Translations under genes and position numbers: made by a program | NCBI RefSeq assembly: GCF_000379465.1 | Contig: NZ_KB905380.1 | Span: 868,001 to 932,000, forward strand | Direction of reading: 5' to 3' | Source: Sciscionella marina DSM 45152 | GTDB taxonomy: Bacteria; Actinomycetota; Actinomycetes; Mycobacteriales; Pseudonocardiaceae | DNA length: 64,000 nt | Shown here: piece by piece, positions 30,257-38,783 of the stretch | Position numbering within the stretch: the stretch's first letter is position 1 | Layout: every line of letters starts with the position of its first letter | Notes under the pieces: generated by a model | The model's database searches: none | Told to the model about the DNA's origin: nothing | What the model saw: the letters and a program-made list of their open reading frames with translations, nothing else

Positions 30257-31434
30257 CCGAGGCGTTCATTCTGGACGCGGTGCGCACCCCGTTCGGCCGG
30301 TACGGCAAGGGACTCGCCGAGGTGCGACCGGACGATCTGGCCGCGCATGTGGTCCGCGCCATCGTGGATCGCCGGACCGGCCTCGATCCCGCCGCGATCG
30401 AGGATGTGTACTTCGGCGATGCCAACGGCGCCGGAGAGGACAACCGCAATGTGGCGCGGATGGCGGTGCTGCTCGCCGGGCTGCCGACCTCGATCCCCGG
30501 TGCCACGGTGAACCGGTTGTGCGGCTCCGGGCTGGAGGCGGCGATCGCCGCGAGCCGCGCGGTGCGCTGCGGGGACGCCGAGCTGCTGCTGGCCGGTGGG
30601 GTCGAGTCGATGAGCCGCGCCCCCTGGGTGCTGCCCAAACCCGAGAACGGGTACCCGCGTGGGCACGAAACCCTGCACTCCACCACTCTCGGCTGGCGCA
30701 TGGTCAACCCGGCCATGCCCGGACAGTGGACCGTGGCACTCGGCGAGGGCGCGGAGATCCTCGCCGACCGCTATGGCATCACCCGCGAACAGCAGGATTC
30801 CTTCGCCGCACGCAGCCACTCCCGCGCGGCCGCGGCGAGCGAGGCCGGTGAGTTCGACGCCGAACTGGTCCCCGTTCCCGGTACCGGGCTGAGCCGGGAC
30901 GAGGGCATCCGCGCCGATTCCACCGCGGAGAAACTCGCCGGGCTCGAACCCGTGTTCCGCGCCGAGGGCACCGTCACCGCGGGCAACGCCTCACCGCTCA
31001 ACGACGGCGCGGCCGCCCTGCTGATCGCCGGGGAACGCACCGCGGCCGGGCTCGGCACCGAGCCCTTGGCCCGCGTGGTGTCCTGCGCGTCCTCCGGGGT
31101 GGATCCGCACCTGTTCGGCATCGGCCCGGTCGAGGCAGCCCGCACCGCGCTGCGCCGCGCGGGAATCGGCTGGGCGGACCTTTCCGCGGTGGAGCTCAAC
31201 GAGGCCTTTGCCGCGCAATCACTCGCCTGCCTCGCGGAATGGCCCGAACTGGATCCCGAGATCGTCAACCCCGCCGGCGGCGCGATCGCCATCGGGCACC
31301 CGCTCGGCGCCTCCGGGGCACGCATCCTCGGCACCCTCGCCCACCGGCTGCGCCGCGCGGGCGGTGGCTGGGGCCTGGCCGCCATCTGCATCGGCGTCGG
31401 CCAGGGCCTCGCGGTGGTGCTCAGGACGGACTGA
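30253..31434 (+). CDS. pcaF: Beta-ketoadipyl-CoA thiolase
   Basis: A 393-residue type-II thiolase that splits beta-ketoadipyl-CoA into succinyl-CoA and acetyl-CoA. The acylated cysteine is C90 in ATVNRLCGSGLEAA. The base/histidine motif is IAIGHPLGASGAR and the second cysteine is in AAICIGVGQG. The segments VYFGDANGAGEDNRNVARMA and GGVESMSRAPWVLPKPE are characteristic of actinobacterial PcaF. The start is GTG, coupled to pcaJ through GTGA. Confidence 0.93.
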   Translation: MTEAFILDAVRTPFGRYGKGLAEVRPDDLAAHVVRAIVDRRTGLDPAAIEDVYFGDANGAGEDNRNVARMAVLLAGLPTSIPGATVNRLCGSGLEAAIAASRAVRCGDAELLLAGGVESMSRAPWVLPKPENGYPRGHETLHSTTLGWRMVNPAMPGQWTVALGEGAEILADRYGITREQQDSFAARSHSRAAAASEAGEFDAELVPVPGTGLSRDEGIRADSTAEKLAGLEPVFRAEGTVTAGNASPLNDGAAALLIAGERTAAGLGTEPLARVVSCASSGVDPHLFGIGPVEAARTALRRAGIGWADLSAVELNEAFAAQSLACLAEWPELDPEIVNPAGGAIAIGHPLGASGARILGTLAHRLRRAGGGWGLAAICIGVGQGLAVVLRTD

Positions 31435-31443
31435 ACCGCCGCC

Positions 31444-31449
31444 TAGGAT
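31444..31449 (+). promoter_or_regulatory. Probable -10 element for a leaderless pcaR transcript
   Basis: TAGGAT lies exactly 7 bp before the ATG at 31457, so transcription could start at the A of the start codon. It sits in the 22-bp gap after pcaF, giving pcaR its own promoter as well as readthrough. Confidence 0.5.
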
Positions 31450-31456
31450 GCCGGTC

Positions 31457-32224
31457 ATGGACCCCGAGAGTTCCGGCTATGTGCAGTCGCTCGCGCGCGG
31501 GCTCTCGGTGATCACCGCGTTCGGCGCCGAGCACCCGGAGATGACCCTCGCCGAGGTGGCCCGCGCGACCGGGCTGTCCAGGGCCGCCGCGCGCCGGGTG
31601 CTGCACACCCTCGTGCAGCTCGGCTACGTGAGCACCGAGGGGAAAACGTTCGCGCTCACCCCGCGGGTGCTCGAGCTCGGGTTCTCCTACCTGTCCAGCA
31701 TCGAACTCCCCGAGCTCGCCCAGCCGCATCTGGAACGGCTCGCCGCACAGGTGCACGAGTCCGCCTCGGTCTCGGTGCTGGACGGAGACGAGATCGTCTA
31801 TGTGGCCCGGGTGCCGACCAGCCGGATCATGACCGTCGCCATCAGCATCGGCACCCGGTTCCCCGCCTACGCCACATCCATGGGGCACGTGCTGCTCGCC
31901 GGGCTCACCGCGCCGGAACGCGAGGACTATCTCCGGCGGCTGCACCCCGAACCGCTCGGCCCGGGCACCGTGGCCTCTGCCGGGGAACTACGCGCCGAAC
32001 TGGACACCGTGGCCGGACAGGGCTGGGCCATCGTCGACCAGGAGCTGGAGGCCGGGCTGCGGTCGATCGCCGCGCCGATCCGGGACCGTGAGGGCCGCAC
32101 CGTGGCCGCGGTCAACATCTCCACCCACGCCAGCCGGGTCACCAAGGAACATCTGCGCCGCGAACTGCTCCCCCGGCTACTGGAGACGGCCCGCGCCATC
32201 GAGGCGGATCTGCGCCATCACTAG
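31457..32224 (+). CDS. pcaR: IclR-family regulator of the beta-ketoadipate operon
   Basis: A 255-residue IclR regulator. The winged helix covers YVQSLARGLSVITAFGAEHP and AEVARATGLSRAAARRVLHT; the ligand domain covers LGTRFPAYATSMG-like IGTRFPAYATSMGHVLLAGL and WAIVDQELEAGLRSIAAPIR. The sequence pattern matches PcaR/PobR-type proteins. I used ATG 31457 (leaderless, conserved start DPESSGYVQSL); an in-frame ATG at 31448 is possible. It should bind the GTTCGCATA repeat before pcaI. Confidence 0.88.
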   Translation: MDPESSGYVQSLARGLSVITAFGAEHPEMTLAEVARATGLSRAAARRVLHTLVQLGYVSTEGKTFALTPRVLELGFSYLSSIELPELAQPHLERLAAQVHESASVSVLDGDEIVYVARVPTSRIMTVAISIGTRFPAYATSMGHVLLAGLTAPEREDYLRRLHPEPLGPGTVASAGELRAELDTVAGQGWAIVDQELEAGLRSIAAPIRDREGRTVAAVNISTHASRVTKEHLRRELLPRLLETARAIEADLRHH

Positions 32225-32374
32225 CCGCTCAGCGCCGCGCCCCGGACTGCGCTGGGTGAACACCGATCCGCTCAATCCGCCCATCACGGCGTGAAACCGC
32301 ACACCACACCCCATTCCACGGGGATTGCGCCGGTATTCTGGGCCGATGTGCCGTGCCCGCCGTGAAGGAGTCCG

Positions 32375-33013
32375 ATGACCGAGTCGACCACCGATCAGCG
32401 CGCCACGGACCACGAAGGGGGCTTCCGGTCCCGGTTCGAGGTGACCACCGAGCGTGGTGGTCCCCGCTACGGGGCCTTCAGCGAGGAGGTCCGTCGGCTG
32501 ATGGACCTGACGAGGTACGCGTGCCCGACGCCGGAACTGATCGACGGCCTCATCGAGGATCTGCGCGATGTCAACGAGCGGCTGGCGGCCACCCAGGTCG
32601 ACGAGTGGCACACCCCGGCGGGGACCCGGATCGACCTGCCCGCGCGGGGCAACATCACGCTTCCGCCCTACGAGGTCGAGGAGGCCGGCCCGGACGGAGT
32701 CTCCGCTGTGGTCACGTTCCGCCCGTACCACCTCGGCGGCAACAACGCCGCGCACGGCGGGCAGGTGGCGGTGGCCTTCGACGATCTCGCCGGGATGGCC
32801 TCGGTCATGGGCCACGGCAGGGTCAGCAGGACGGCCTATCTCACCGTGGACTACCGTTCGATCACCCCGCTGGACACGCCGCTGCGCTGCCGGACCTGGG
32901 TGGACCGGATCGAGGGCCGGAAGGTGTTCATCCGCGGTTCCCTGCACGACGGACAGCGGCTGTGCGCCGAATTGGACGCGCTGTTCATCCAGCTCAAGCC
33001 GGGCCAGCAGTAG
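32375..33013 (+). CDS. PaaI-type hotdog thioesterase
   Basis: A 212-residue protein with a hotdog fold in the second half (residues 100-205), including YHLGGNNAAHGGQVAVAFDD, the PaaI catalytic region (N and G-G followed by an acidic residue). The N-terminal 90 residues are helical. It likely hydrolyses an acyl-CoA. The ATG follows GAAGGAG. A -10-like TATTCT is at 32334-32339. It ends 9 bp from the stop of the converging mce operon, and its position suggests a link to acyl-CoA metabolism rather than to pca. Confidence 0.82.
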   Translation: MTESTTDQRATDHEGGFRSRFEVTTERGGPRYGAFSEEVRRLMDLTRYACPTPELIDGLIEDLRDVNERLAATQVDEWHTPAGTRIDLPARGNITLPPYEVEEAGPDGVSAVVTFRPYHLGGNNAAHGGQVAVAFDDLAGMASVMGHGRVSRTAYLTVDYRSITPLDTPLRCRTWVDRIEGRKVFIRGSLHDGQRLCAELDALFIQLKPGQQ

Positions 33014-33022
33014 GCGGCGTGA

Positions 33023-33622
33023 TCAGAGCACGCCGAGCTCGGTGACCTTCCAGGAACCACCGGGATCCCGGTGCGCGACCAGGCGCAGCTGCGCGGTCCC
33101 GGAGCGCTGCTGGGCTGCCCCGGACATGATCTGCTGGTCCACGAGGCCGAGCAGTTCGGCCCGGTCCCCATGCAGTGAGACCACCCCGAGGTTGCGCACG
33201 ATCGTGGTGACGATGAGCCGTTTGCTCTGCGCGGTGTCCCTGATCCGCCCGAACAGCGCGTCGTACTGGCGCACCGCGGCACCGGTGAACAGGCCGCGCG
33301 CCGCCTTGTGGGCGTTGTCCAGATCGGCGTAGTCGTAGCTGAGCACCTGGGTCAGCGGACCGCGCAGCCGATCGGTGAGCTCACTGGTCTTGCCGGCGTC
33401 CACCAGTGCCTCGTTGTCCGAACGCAACAGCGCCCCGGTCACCCCGAGCGCGGCGGCGAGCACCGCGGCGATGATCGCGAGTACCGCACACCGGCGCTGG
33501 ACCTGCTCGGCGGGCAGTGCGCGCAGTTTCCCGGGCAGGGCCCGCACTCGGCCGGGCAGAGCGCGCACTCGGCGGGGCAGTGCCCGTACCCGGCCCGGCA
33601 GGGTGATCGGCCAGCCCGTCAT
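33023..33622 (-). CDS. Mce-associated membrane protein with a 7-residue N-terminal repeat
   Basis: A 199-residue single-span protein, last gene of the mce operon. After WPITLPG the N-terminus contains four copies of a heptad of the RVRALPG type (about residues 8-38), then a membrane helix (VLAIIAAVLAAALGVTGALL) and a periplasmic SnoaL-like region typical of Mas proteins (LTQVLSYDYADLDN, VVRNLGVVSLHGD). Its ATG overlaps the previous stop (ATGA). Mas proteins stabilise or organise the Mce complex. The heptad repeat is encoded by tandem 21-bp units. Confidence 0.85.
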   Translation of the reverse strand: MTGWPITLPGRVRALPRRVRALPGRVRALPGKLRALPAEQVQRRCAVLAIIAAVLAAALGVTGALLRSDNEALVDAGKTSELTDRLRGPLTQVLSYDYADLDNAHKAARGLFTGAAVRQYDALFGRIRDTAQSKRLIVTTIVRNLGVVSLHGDRAELLGLVDQQIMSGAAQQRSGTAQLRLVAHRDPGGSWKVTELGVL

Positions 33623-34125
33623 GGCGTCCCCGTCCCGGTCGAGGACAGATCGCCGACCAGCCAGCCGGAATCGGTCCGGTCCATCCGTGCGGTGAATCCG
33701 GCCTTGCGGCGCACCGCGGGCTTCCCGTTCGCGGCGATGTGCACATCGGCGGAAAGGATCACGGTCGCGGTCCCGGCGTTGACGTCCACCTTGGTCACCG
33801 CGGCCGAGGTGATCCGCGCGGTGCTCACCGATTTGGTCCGCTTGGCCTGATTGGCATCCGATTCCTTGGCTCGGTCCAGGTTCGCCTTGTAGGCCCCGGT
33901 GGCCACCGCGGACCACTGCTCGAGGTTCGCATCGGCCTTGCGGTAGTCGAGGCTGGCGAGCGTGGCGACCTCGGTGCGCGCCGCCTCGAGCGCCCCGTCG
34001 CGGGCGGAGGCGACCGAGGCGTCCGAGCCGAAGGCGTCCTGCCAGGCGGAGAAGGCGAACACGCCGAGTCCCGCGAGCGCCACGGCGAGCAGCGCGACCG
34101 AGAGCCGGACCCGATGGCGGTTCAT
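33619..34125 (-). CDS. Mce-associated protein (Mas-type)
   Basis: A 168-residue protein with one N-terminal membrane segment (RLSVALLAVALAGLGVFAFS) and a periplasmic domain of the Mce-associated/SnoaL-like type (VATLASLDYRKADANLEQW, VLSADVHIAANG). It is coupled to mce4F (ATGA overlap) and to the next Mas gene. In mce4 loci two such genes (Rv3492c and Rv3493c in M. tuberculosis) follow mce4F, as here. Confidence 0.85.
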   Translation of the reverse strand: MNRHRVRLSVALLAVALAGLGVFAFSAWQDAFGSDASVASARDGALEAARTEVATLASLDYRKADANLEQWSAVATGAYKANLDRAKESDANQAKRTKSVSTARITSAAVTKVDVNAGTATVILSADVHIAANGKPAVRRKAGFTARMDRTDSGWLVGDLSSTGTGTP

Positions 34126-35345
34126 TTCTGCAGTCCGTAGAGCTGTTCGACACTGTCCGGGCCACCGGAACCGCTGACCTCGCCGATGACTCCGGGCATC
34201 CCGCCGGGCAGCTGGGCCGGGGCGGCCGGCTTCGGCGGCGCTCCGCCGTAGGGCGCGTTCTGCGCGCCGCGTACCAGGATCGGGCTGCCTTTCGGTTCGG
34301 CGCAGTAGGCGGCCTGGTTCGGGTTGTAGTTACCCATATCGGTTCCCGCGTGCTGCTTGGTCGCCTGGTACCCCTTGGTGCACGCCGGCGGCTGGTAGAA
34401 GCTGAGCTGGAAGGAGAGCTGGCCCTGGTTCCCCCGCGACAGTGTCGGACTGACCCCGCCGATCATGGGCAGCCCGACGAGCAGCTGGCGCACCGCGGGC
34501 ACCCGGGATTCGAGCAGCTGGGATGTGGTGAGCAGGTTCGCGAGCACCGCGGAGAGCCCGTTTCCGCTGCGGTGCAGGAAGTTCTGCACCTCCCCGGTGA
34601 CCTGCGGGGCCTCGTGGGTGATCTTGCGGATGTCCGGATCGGATTTCTTGAGCTGCGCGGTGATATCGCGCAGGCCGTTGGAGAACGTGGACAGCTGCCC
34701 GGTCAGCTGTGACTGGGTGTCGAGCACGGTCCCACCGGTGTGCAGTAGCTTCTTGGTCTGCGGCACGTACTCGTCCGCGGTGCCTACGAAGGAGTTCGCG
34801 GCGTCGATCAGGGTGCGCAGATCCTGGCCGCTGCCATCGAACGCGGTACCCAGTTCGTCCACGACGGTGCGCAGCGAACCGGTGGGCACATCGTTGACCA
34901 GTTTGTCCACCGCGTCGAGCATCCGCGCCGGGGCGACCGGGACATCGGTCTTGCGCTCGGCTATCCGCGATCCGTCCCGCAGATAGGGCGGGGAATCGTT
35001 GTCCGGAACCAGATCCACGTACTGCTCGCCGATCGCGGAGCGGTCGGTGACGATCGCGCGCGCCGAGGCCGGGATCTTCGGGGCGTCCGAGTCGATCTCG
35101 AGCTGGACCCGAATCCCGTTGTCGGACAGGGAAACCGAACCGACCCGGCCGACCGGGCTGCCGCGATAGGTCACCTCGGCGTTCGGGAAGATCCCGCCTC
35201 CGGTGGCCAGTTCCGCGGTCACCGTGTAGCGCCCGGCCCCGATTTCGTTGCCCAGACCGGCATAGCGCACCGCGGTGAATCCGACGGCGAGCACGCCTAT
35301 CACAATGAACAACACGAACTTGACCTTGACACTGCGCCCGATCAT
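34122..35345 (-). CDS. mce4F: Mce-family protein, F subunit of Mce4 sterol importer
   Basis: A 407-residue Mce protein: N-terminal anchor (VKFVLFIVIGVLAVGFTAV), the MCE domain at about residues 35-115 (ELATGGGIFPNAEVTYRGSP, VGRVGSVSLSDNG), then a long helical region and a C-terminal part with paired cysteines (PPACTKGYQ, AAYCAEPKG). Sixth mce gene in the operon. The six subunits are thought to form a tunnel through the periplasm for sterol. Confidence 0.9.
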   Translation of the reverse strand: MIGRSVKVKFVLFIVIGVLAVGFTAVRYAGLGNEIGAGRYTVTAELATGGGIFPNAEVTYRGSPVGRVGSVSLSDNGIRVQLEIDSDAPKIPASARAIVTDRSAIGEQYVDLVPDNDSPPYLRDGSRIAERKTDVPVAPARMLDAVDKLVNDVPTGSLRTVVDELGTAFDGSGQDLRTLIDAANSFVGTADEYVPQTKKLLHTGGTVLDTQSQLTGQLSTFSNGLRDITAQLKKSDPDIRKITHEAPQVTGEVQNFLHRSGNGLSAVLANLLTTSQLLESRVPAVRQLLVGLPMIGGVSPTLSRGNQGQLSFQLSFYQPPACTKGYQATKQHAGTDMGNYNPNQAAYCAEPKGSPILVRGAQNAPYGGAPPKPAAPAQLPGGMPGVIGEVSGSGGPDSVEQLYGLQK

Positions 35346-36574
35346 TTGCCGCCCCCGAGCACCGAGTCGAACACTCCACCGAGGCCGGGCGGTGGCTTCG
35401 GCGGCGCCGCACCCTGCGGCTCCTGCGCCTGTTGCTGACCGGAGGCGGGCTGCCCGGGCTGCTGCTGCTCACCGGACTGGGCCTGGTTTCCCTGCTGCGC
35501 ACCGGACTTGTCCGGGTCCGGGAACAGCGGCGGGATCAGCGGCATCTTACTGTTCTGCGCGTTCTTCGCGAGCACGTCCAGCCGGAGGTCCATGTCCAGG
35601 TCCGCGTTGAAGTAGTCGCCCTTGAGCGAGTTCATCGCGTAGTCCGCGAACGGGTAGGACAGCAGGATCTGCATGGACTTCGGGATGTTCGAGCCCGCCT
35701 TGGCCAGCTGGCGCAGTGTGGGCGCGACCGTGCGCAGATCGTCGAGCAGGTCGTCCCGGCTGCGGTTGATGGTATCGGTGGCCACGCTGGACAGTCGGCG
35801 CAGCGAACCGAGCATCGCCACGATCTGGTCCCGCTGCTGGTTCGCCGAACGCAGCCCGGGTTCCATGGCGTCGAGCCCGTCGGCGAGCTGTTTGCGTTGC
35901 GTGGAAACGGTCGCGGACAGGGTGTTGAGCCCGTCGATGGCGCGCGTGATGTTGTCTCGCTGCCCGTTGAGCTGATGGGCGAGGTCGCGCAGCCGGGAGA
36001 GCGTGGCGCGCAGTTCCGGCTCGCGCCCGTCGAGGGCCCCGTTGAGTTCGTGGGTGATGTTCTGCACCTGCTGGATTCCGCCGTTGTTGAGCAGCAGGGA
36101 CAGCGCCCCGAGCACCTCTTCGACCTCGGCGTTGCGGTTGGTGCGGGACACCGGGATGGTGCCCCCACCGTGCAGCGTCCCGTTCGGTGCGGCGTTCTTC
36201 GGCCCGCCGAGTTCGATGAACTTCTCGCCGAGCAGGCTGGACTGGCGCAGGGTTGCGGTGGCGTTCGCGGGCAGGTGCACATCGCCGTTGACGTCCATGG
36301 TCACGATCGCGGTCTTGTTGTCCGGGGCGAGCTCCACCCGGTCCACCCGTCCGGCCGCGACATCGTTGACCTTCACCATGGCCTGCGGCACCAGATCGAG
36401 CACATCGGTGAACTGGGCGCGCACCGTGAACGGATGCGCGCCCAGATCCGCGCCGCCGGGCAGCGGCACATTGTAGAGACCGTTGAAGCCGCCGGGTGCA
36501 CAGGAGCACAACAGGGCGGCACTTCCGGCGAGCGCGGCGAGCCGCCGGCGTCGCCCGGCGCGTGTGGCGCTCAC
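35342..36574 (-). CDS. mce4E: Mce-family lipoprotein, E subunit of Mce4
   Basis: A 410-residue Mce protein with a lipoprotein-type signal: RRRRLAALAGSAALLCSCAP, with the last cysteine as likely lipid site (LprN-like). The MCE domain follows (DLVPQAMVKVNDVAAGRVDR). The C-terminus is low-complexity, rich in Q, P, G and A. The GTG start overlaps the mce4D stop (GTGA); an upstream in-frame start would overlap mce4D by over 50 bp and is less likely. Confidence 0.88.
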   Translation of the reverse strand: MSATRAGRRRRLAALAGSAALLCSCAPGGFNGLYNVPLPGGADLGAHPFTVRAQFTDVLDLVPQAMVKVNDVAAGRVDRVELAPDNKTAIVTMDVNGDVHLPANATATLRQSSLLGEKFIELGGPKNAAPNGTLHGGGTIPVSRTNRNAEVEEVLGALSLLLNNGGIQQVQNITHELNGALDGREPELRATLSRLRDLAHQLNGQRDNITRAIDGLNTLSATVSTQRKQLADGLDAMEPGLRSANQQRDQIVAMLGSLRRLSSVATDTINRSRDDLLDDLRTVAPTLRQLAKAGSNIPKSMQILLSYPFADYAMNSLKGDYFNADLDMDLRLDVLAKNAQNSKMPLIPPLFPDPDKSGAQQGNQAQSGEQQQPGQPASGQQQAQEPQGAAPPKPPPGLGGVFDSVLGGGK

Positions 36575-37749
36575 TTCCCGCCTCCCTTGTTCGGTGTCGG
36601 GAACGGGGTTCCCTTCGGAGCCCACAGCCAGGACAGTATCTGGGCAAGCGAGGGCAGGTTGAGCCCGTTGTCCACGGTGTTCGCGATCGAATCGCAGAGC
36701 TTGTTCGGATCCTTGGTCTCGCTGCGGTTCGGGGTGTTGATCGTCAGCGCCCGGCAGACGGATTCGACCGGGCCGAAGGTCAGCTCACCGAGATCACCCC
36801 TGGTCGCTACGGTCCCGGAGGCCTGATCGTAAGCGCCGAGGTAACCCGAGATCCCGACGGGCGCGGTGTCCAGGGTCTCGGCGAGCGCACCGCGCTGATC
36901 CACGAGCACCTTGGTGATCCCGATCAGCTTGTCGACGTTCTTGCTCAACAGGTCGGAATTGTCCCCGATGAAGCCCTTCACCTTCACCAGCGAATCGCCG
37001 AGCTCGCTCAGCGCGGAGCCGAATTTCCCGCTGTCGTCGGAAAGGAACTGGGAGACATCGGCGAGCCTGGTCTCGAAATCGCGCACCTGCGCGTCGTTGT
37101 CCGCCAGCGCCTTGGTGAAGTCCCCGAGATGTTTGACCGTGCTGAACAGGTCGTCCTTGGAACCGGAGAGCGTGTTCGCGGCCTTGGCGAGATTGTGCAG
37201 GGTGTCGTGCAGTGCGGCACCGTTGCCCTTGAAGTTCCGCGCCGCGGAGTTCAGTACCTTGGTCAGCGCCCCGCTCTTGTTCGCCCCCTCCGGGCCGAGC
37301 GCCTCGGCGAGCTTGGTGGCGTTGGCGTAGATCTGGTCCAGCTCCACCGGGGTCGCGGTGCGGTCCCGCCCGAACACCGACCCGGAGGTCATCCTCGGTC
37401 CCTCCACATAGGACGGAGTGAGCTGGATGTAGCGGTCGCTGACCACGGTCGGCGCGACCACGACCGCCTTCGCGTTCGCCGGAACCGGGACATCCCGGTT
37501 GACCGAGAACTTCACGCGCACCTGTTTGCCTTGCGGGGTAACGGAATCGACCTTGCCCACATCGATGCCGATCACCCGCACATCCGAGTCCGGATAGATG
37601 CCGACCGCCTTGCCGAAGTAGGCGGTGAACACCTGACCGGTCCCGCCGGAACCGACCCACCACACCCCGGCGCACAGCAGCAGGGCAAGCGCGCACAGCA
37701 TCGCGATCCGGGTCTGCAGCCGCTGTCCGGACTGGTTGCGCACGATCAT
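36571..37749 (-). CDS. mce4D: Mce-family protein, D subunit of Mce4
   Basis: A 392-residue Mce protein. Anchor RIAMLCALALLLCAGVWWVG near residues 14-33; MCE domain from TAYFGKAVGIYPDSDVRVIG to about residue 115; a helical, periplasmic C-terminal half with DLLSKNVDKLIGITKVLVDQ. The start overlaps the mce4C stop. It is the fourth mce subunit and ends in a glycine/lysine tail. Confidence 0.9.
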   Translation of the reverse strand: MIVRNQSGQRLQTRIAMLCALALLLCAGVWWVGSGGTGQVFTAYFGKAVGIYPDSDVRVIGIDVGKVDSVTPQGKQVRVKFSVNRDVPVPANAKAVVVAPTVVSDRYIQLTPSYVEGPRMTSGSVFGRDRTATPVELDQIYANATKLAEALGPEGANKSGALTKVLNSAARNFKGNGAALHDTLHNLAKAANTLSGSKDDLFSTVKHLGDFTKALADNDAQVRDFETRLADVSQFLSDDSGKFGSALSELGDSLVKVKGFIGDNSDLLSKNVDKLIGITKVLVDQRGALAETLDTAPVGISGYLGAYDQASGTVATRGDLGELTFGPVESVCRALTINTPNRSETKDPNKLCDSIANTVDNGLNLPSLAQILSWLWAPKGTPFPTPNKGGGK

Positions 37750-38783
37750 TTCGGCGTCACCCCCACCCTGCTCGGGTCATACTGCGGCGCGCTGCAGCCG
37801 TCCGGGTTGATGACGTTGCCGTTGCCCTGGTCGTTGATCGGGGAAAGCAGACCGCACAGGTAGCCGTCGAACCAGCGCCCGCTGCCGACCGTATTGGTGA
37901 ACATGCGGATGTAGGGCGCGAGGTTGTGCACCAGGTGCCCCAGATTGTCCTGCTGCCCGGAAAGGATCGTGGTGAGCCGGTTCAGCTGGGTCAGGGCAGG
38001 CTTCAACCGGGCGTTGTTGTCGTCCACCAGACCGGAGAGCTGCTGGGCCAGTCCCCGTGTCCCGTCGAGCAGCGCATCGATGGCCTTCTTGCGCTGCTGC
38101 AGCTCGCTGAGCAGCTTTCCGCCGTCGGAGAGCAGGCGCTGCACCTCGTCGTTGCGGTCGGCAACCGTCTTGGACACCTGCGAGGTGTTGTTCACCAGCC
38201 TGCGCAGTGCCTCATCGCGGGAGGCGATCGTCTTGGACAGCGCGGTGAGCCCGTTGAGCGCGCCGCGCATGCTGTCCGGGGTCTTGTTGAAGGTGTCCGC
38301 GGCGACATCGAAGGCCTTGGCCAGATTATCGCTGTCGATGTCCCCCGTGGTGCGGCCCAGGCCTTCGAGCGCCTGCTGCACGTCATAGGGCGAGGTGGTG
38401 CGGTTGACCGGAATCGTGGTGCCCGGTGGCTGCGGATCGGTGCCGCGCACATCGAGGGCGAGGGTCTTCTGCCCGAGCACCGTCGCGATCTGAATGGACA
38501 CTGTGGACTGCGCACCGACCCTGGTGTCGTTCACGGTGAACGCCACCCGGGCCTTGCCCTTGTCGAGTTCGACCGAGCGCACCTCGCCCACCTTGACCCC
38601 GGCGACATCCACCCGGTCCCCCGCCCGCAGACCCGCGGATTCCTTGAACAGCGCCGCATAGGTGGTTCCGGTGCCCACCAGCGGCAGGTGATCGGAGAAG
38701 TTGGCGGCGAGCACGAGAAGCGCGATCACCACGAGGGTGACCAGTCCGACGGAGACCTGGTTGCGGTCGGCGAGGGGGCGCAT
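37746..38783 (-). CDS. mce4C: Mce-family protein, C subunit of Mce4
   Basis: A 345-residue Mce protein, anchored by VGLVTLVVIALLVLAANFSD. The MCE domain begins YAALFKESAGLRAGDRVDVA. The C-terminal domain ends with the common Mce motif GRWFDGYLCGLLSP. The start was taken at ATG 38783, which shares TGATG with the mce4B stop; a GTG three codons upstream is possible. Third subunit of the six. Confidence 0.9.
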   Translation of the reverse strand: MRPLADRNQVSVGLVTLVVIALLVLAANFSDHLPLVGTGTTYAALFKESAGLRAGDRVDVAGVKVGEVRSVELDKGKARVAFTVNDTRVGAQSTVSIQIATVLGQKTLALDVRGTDPQPPGTTIPVNRTTSPYDVQQALEGLGRTTGDIDSDNLAKAFDVAADTFNKTPDSMRGALNGLTALSKTIASRDEALRRLVNNTSQVSKTVADRNDEVQRLLSDGGKLLSELQQRKKAIDALLDGTRGLAQQLSGLVDDNNARLKPALTQLNRLTTILSGQQDNLGHLVHNLAPYIRMFTNTVGSGRWFDGYLCGLLSPINDQGNGNVINPDGCSAPQYDPSRVGVTPK

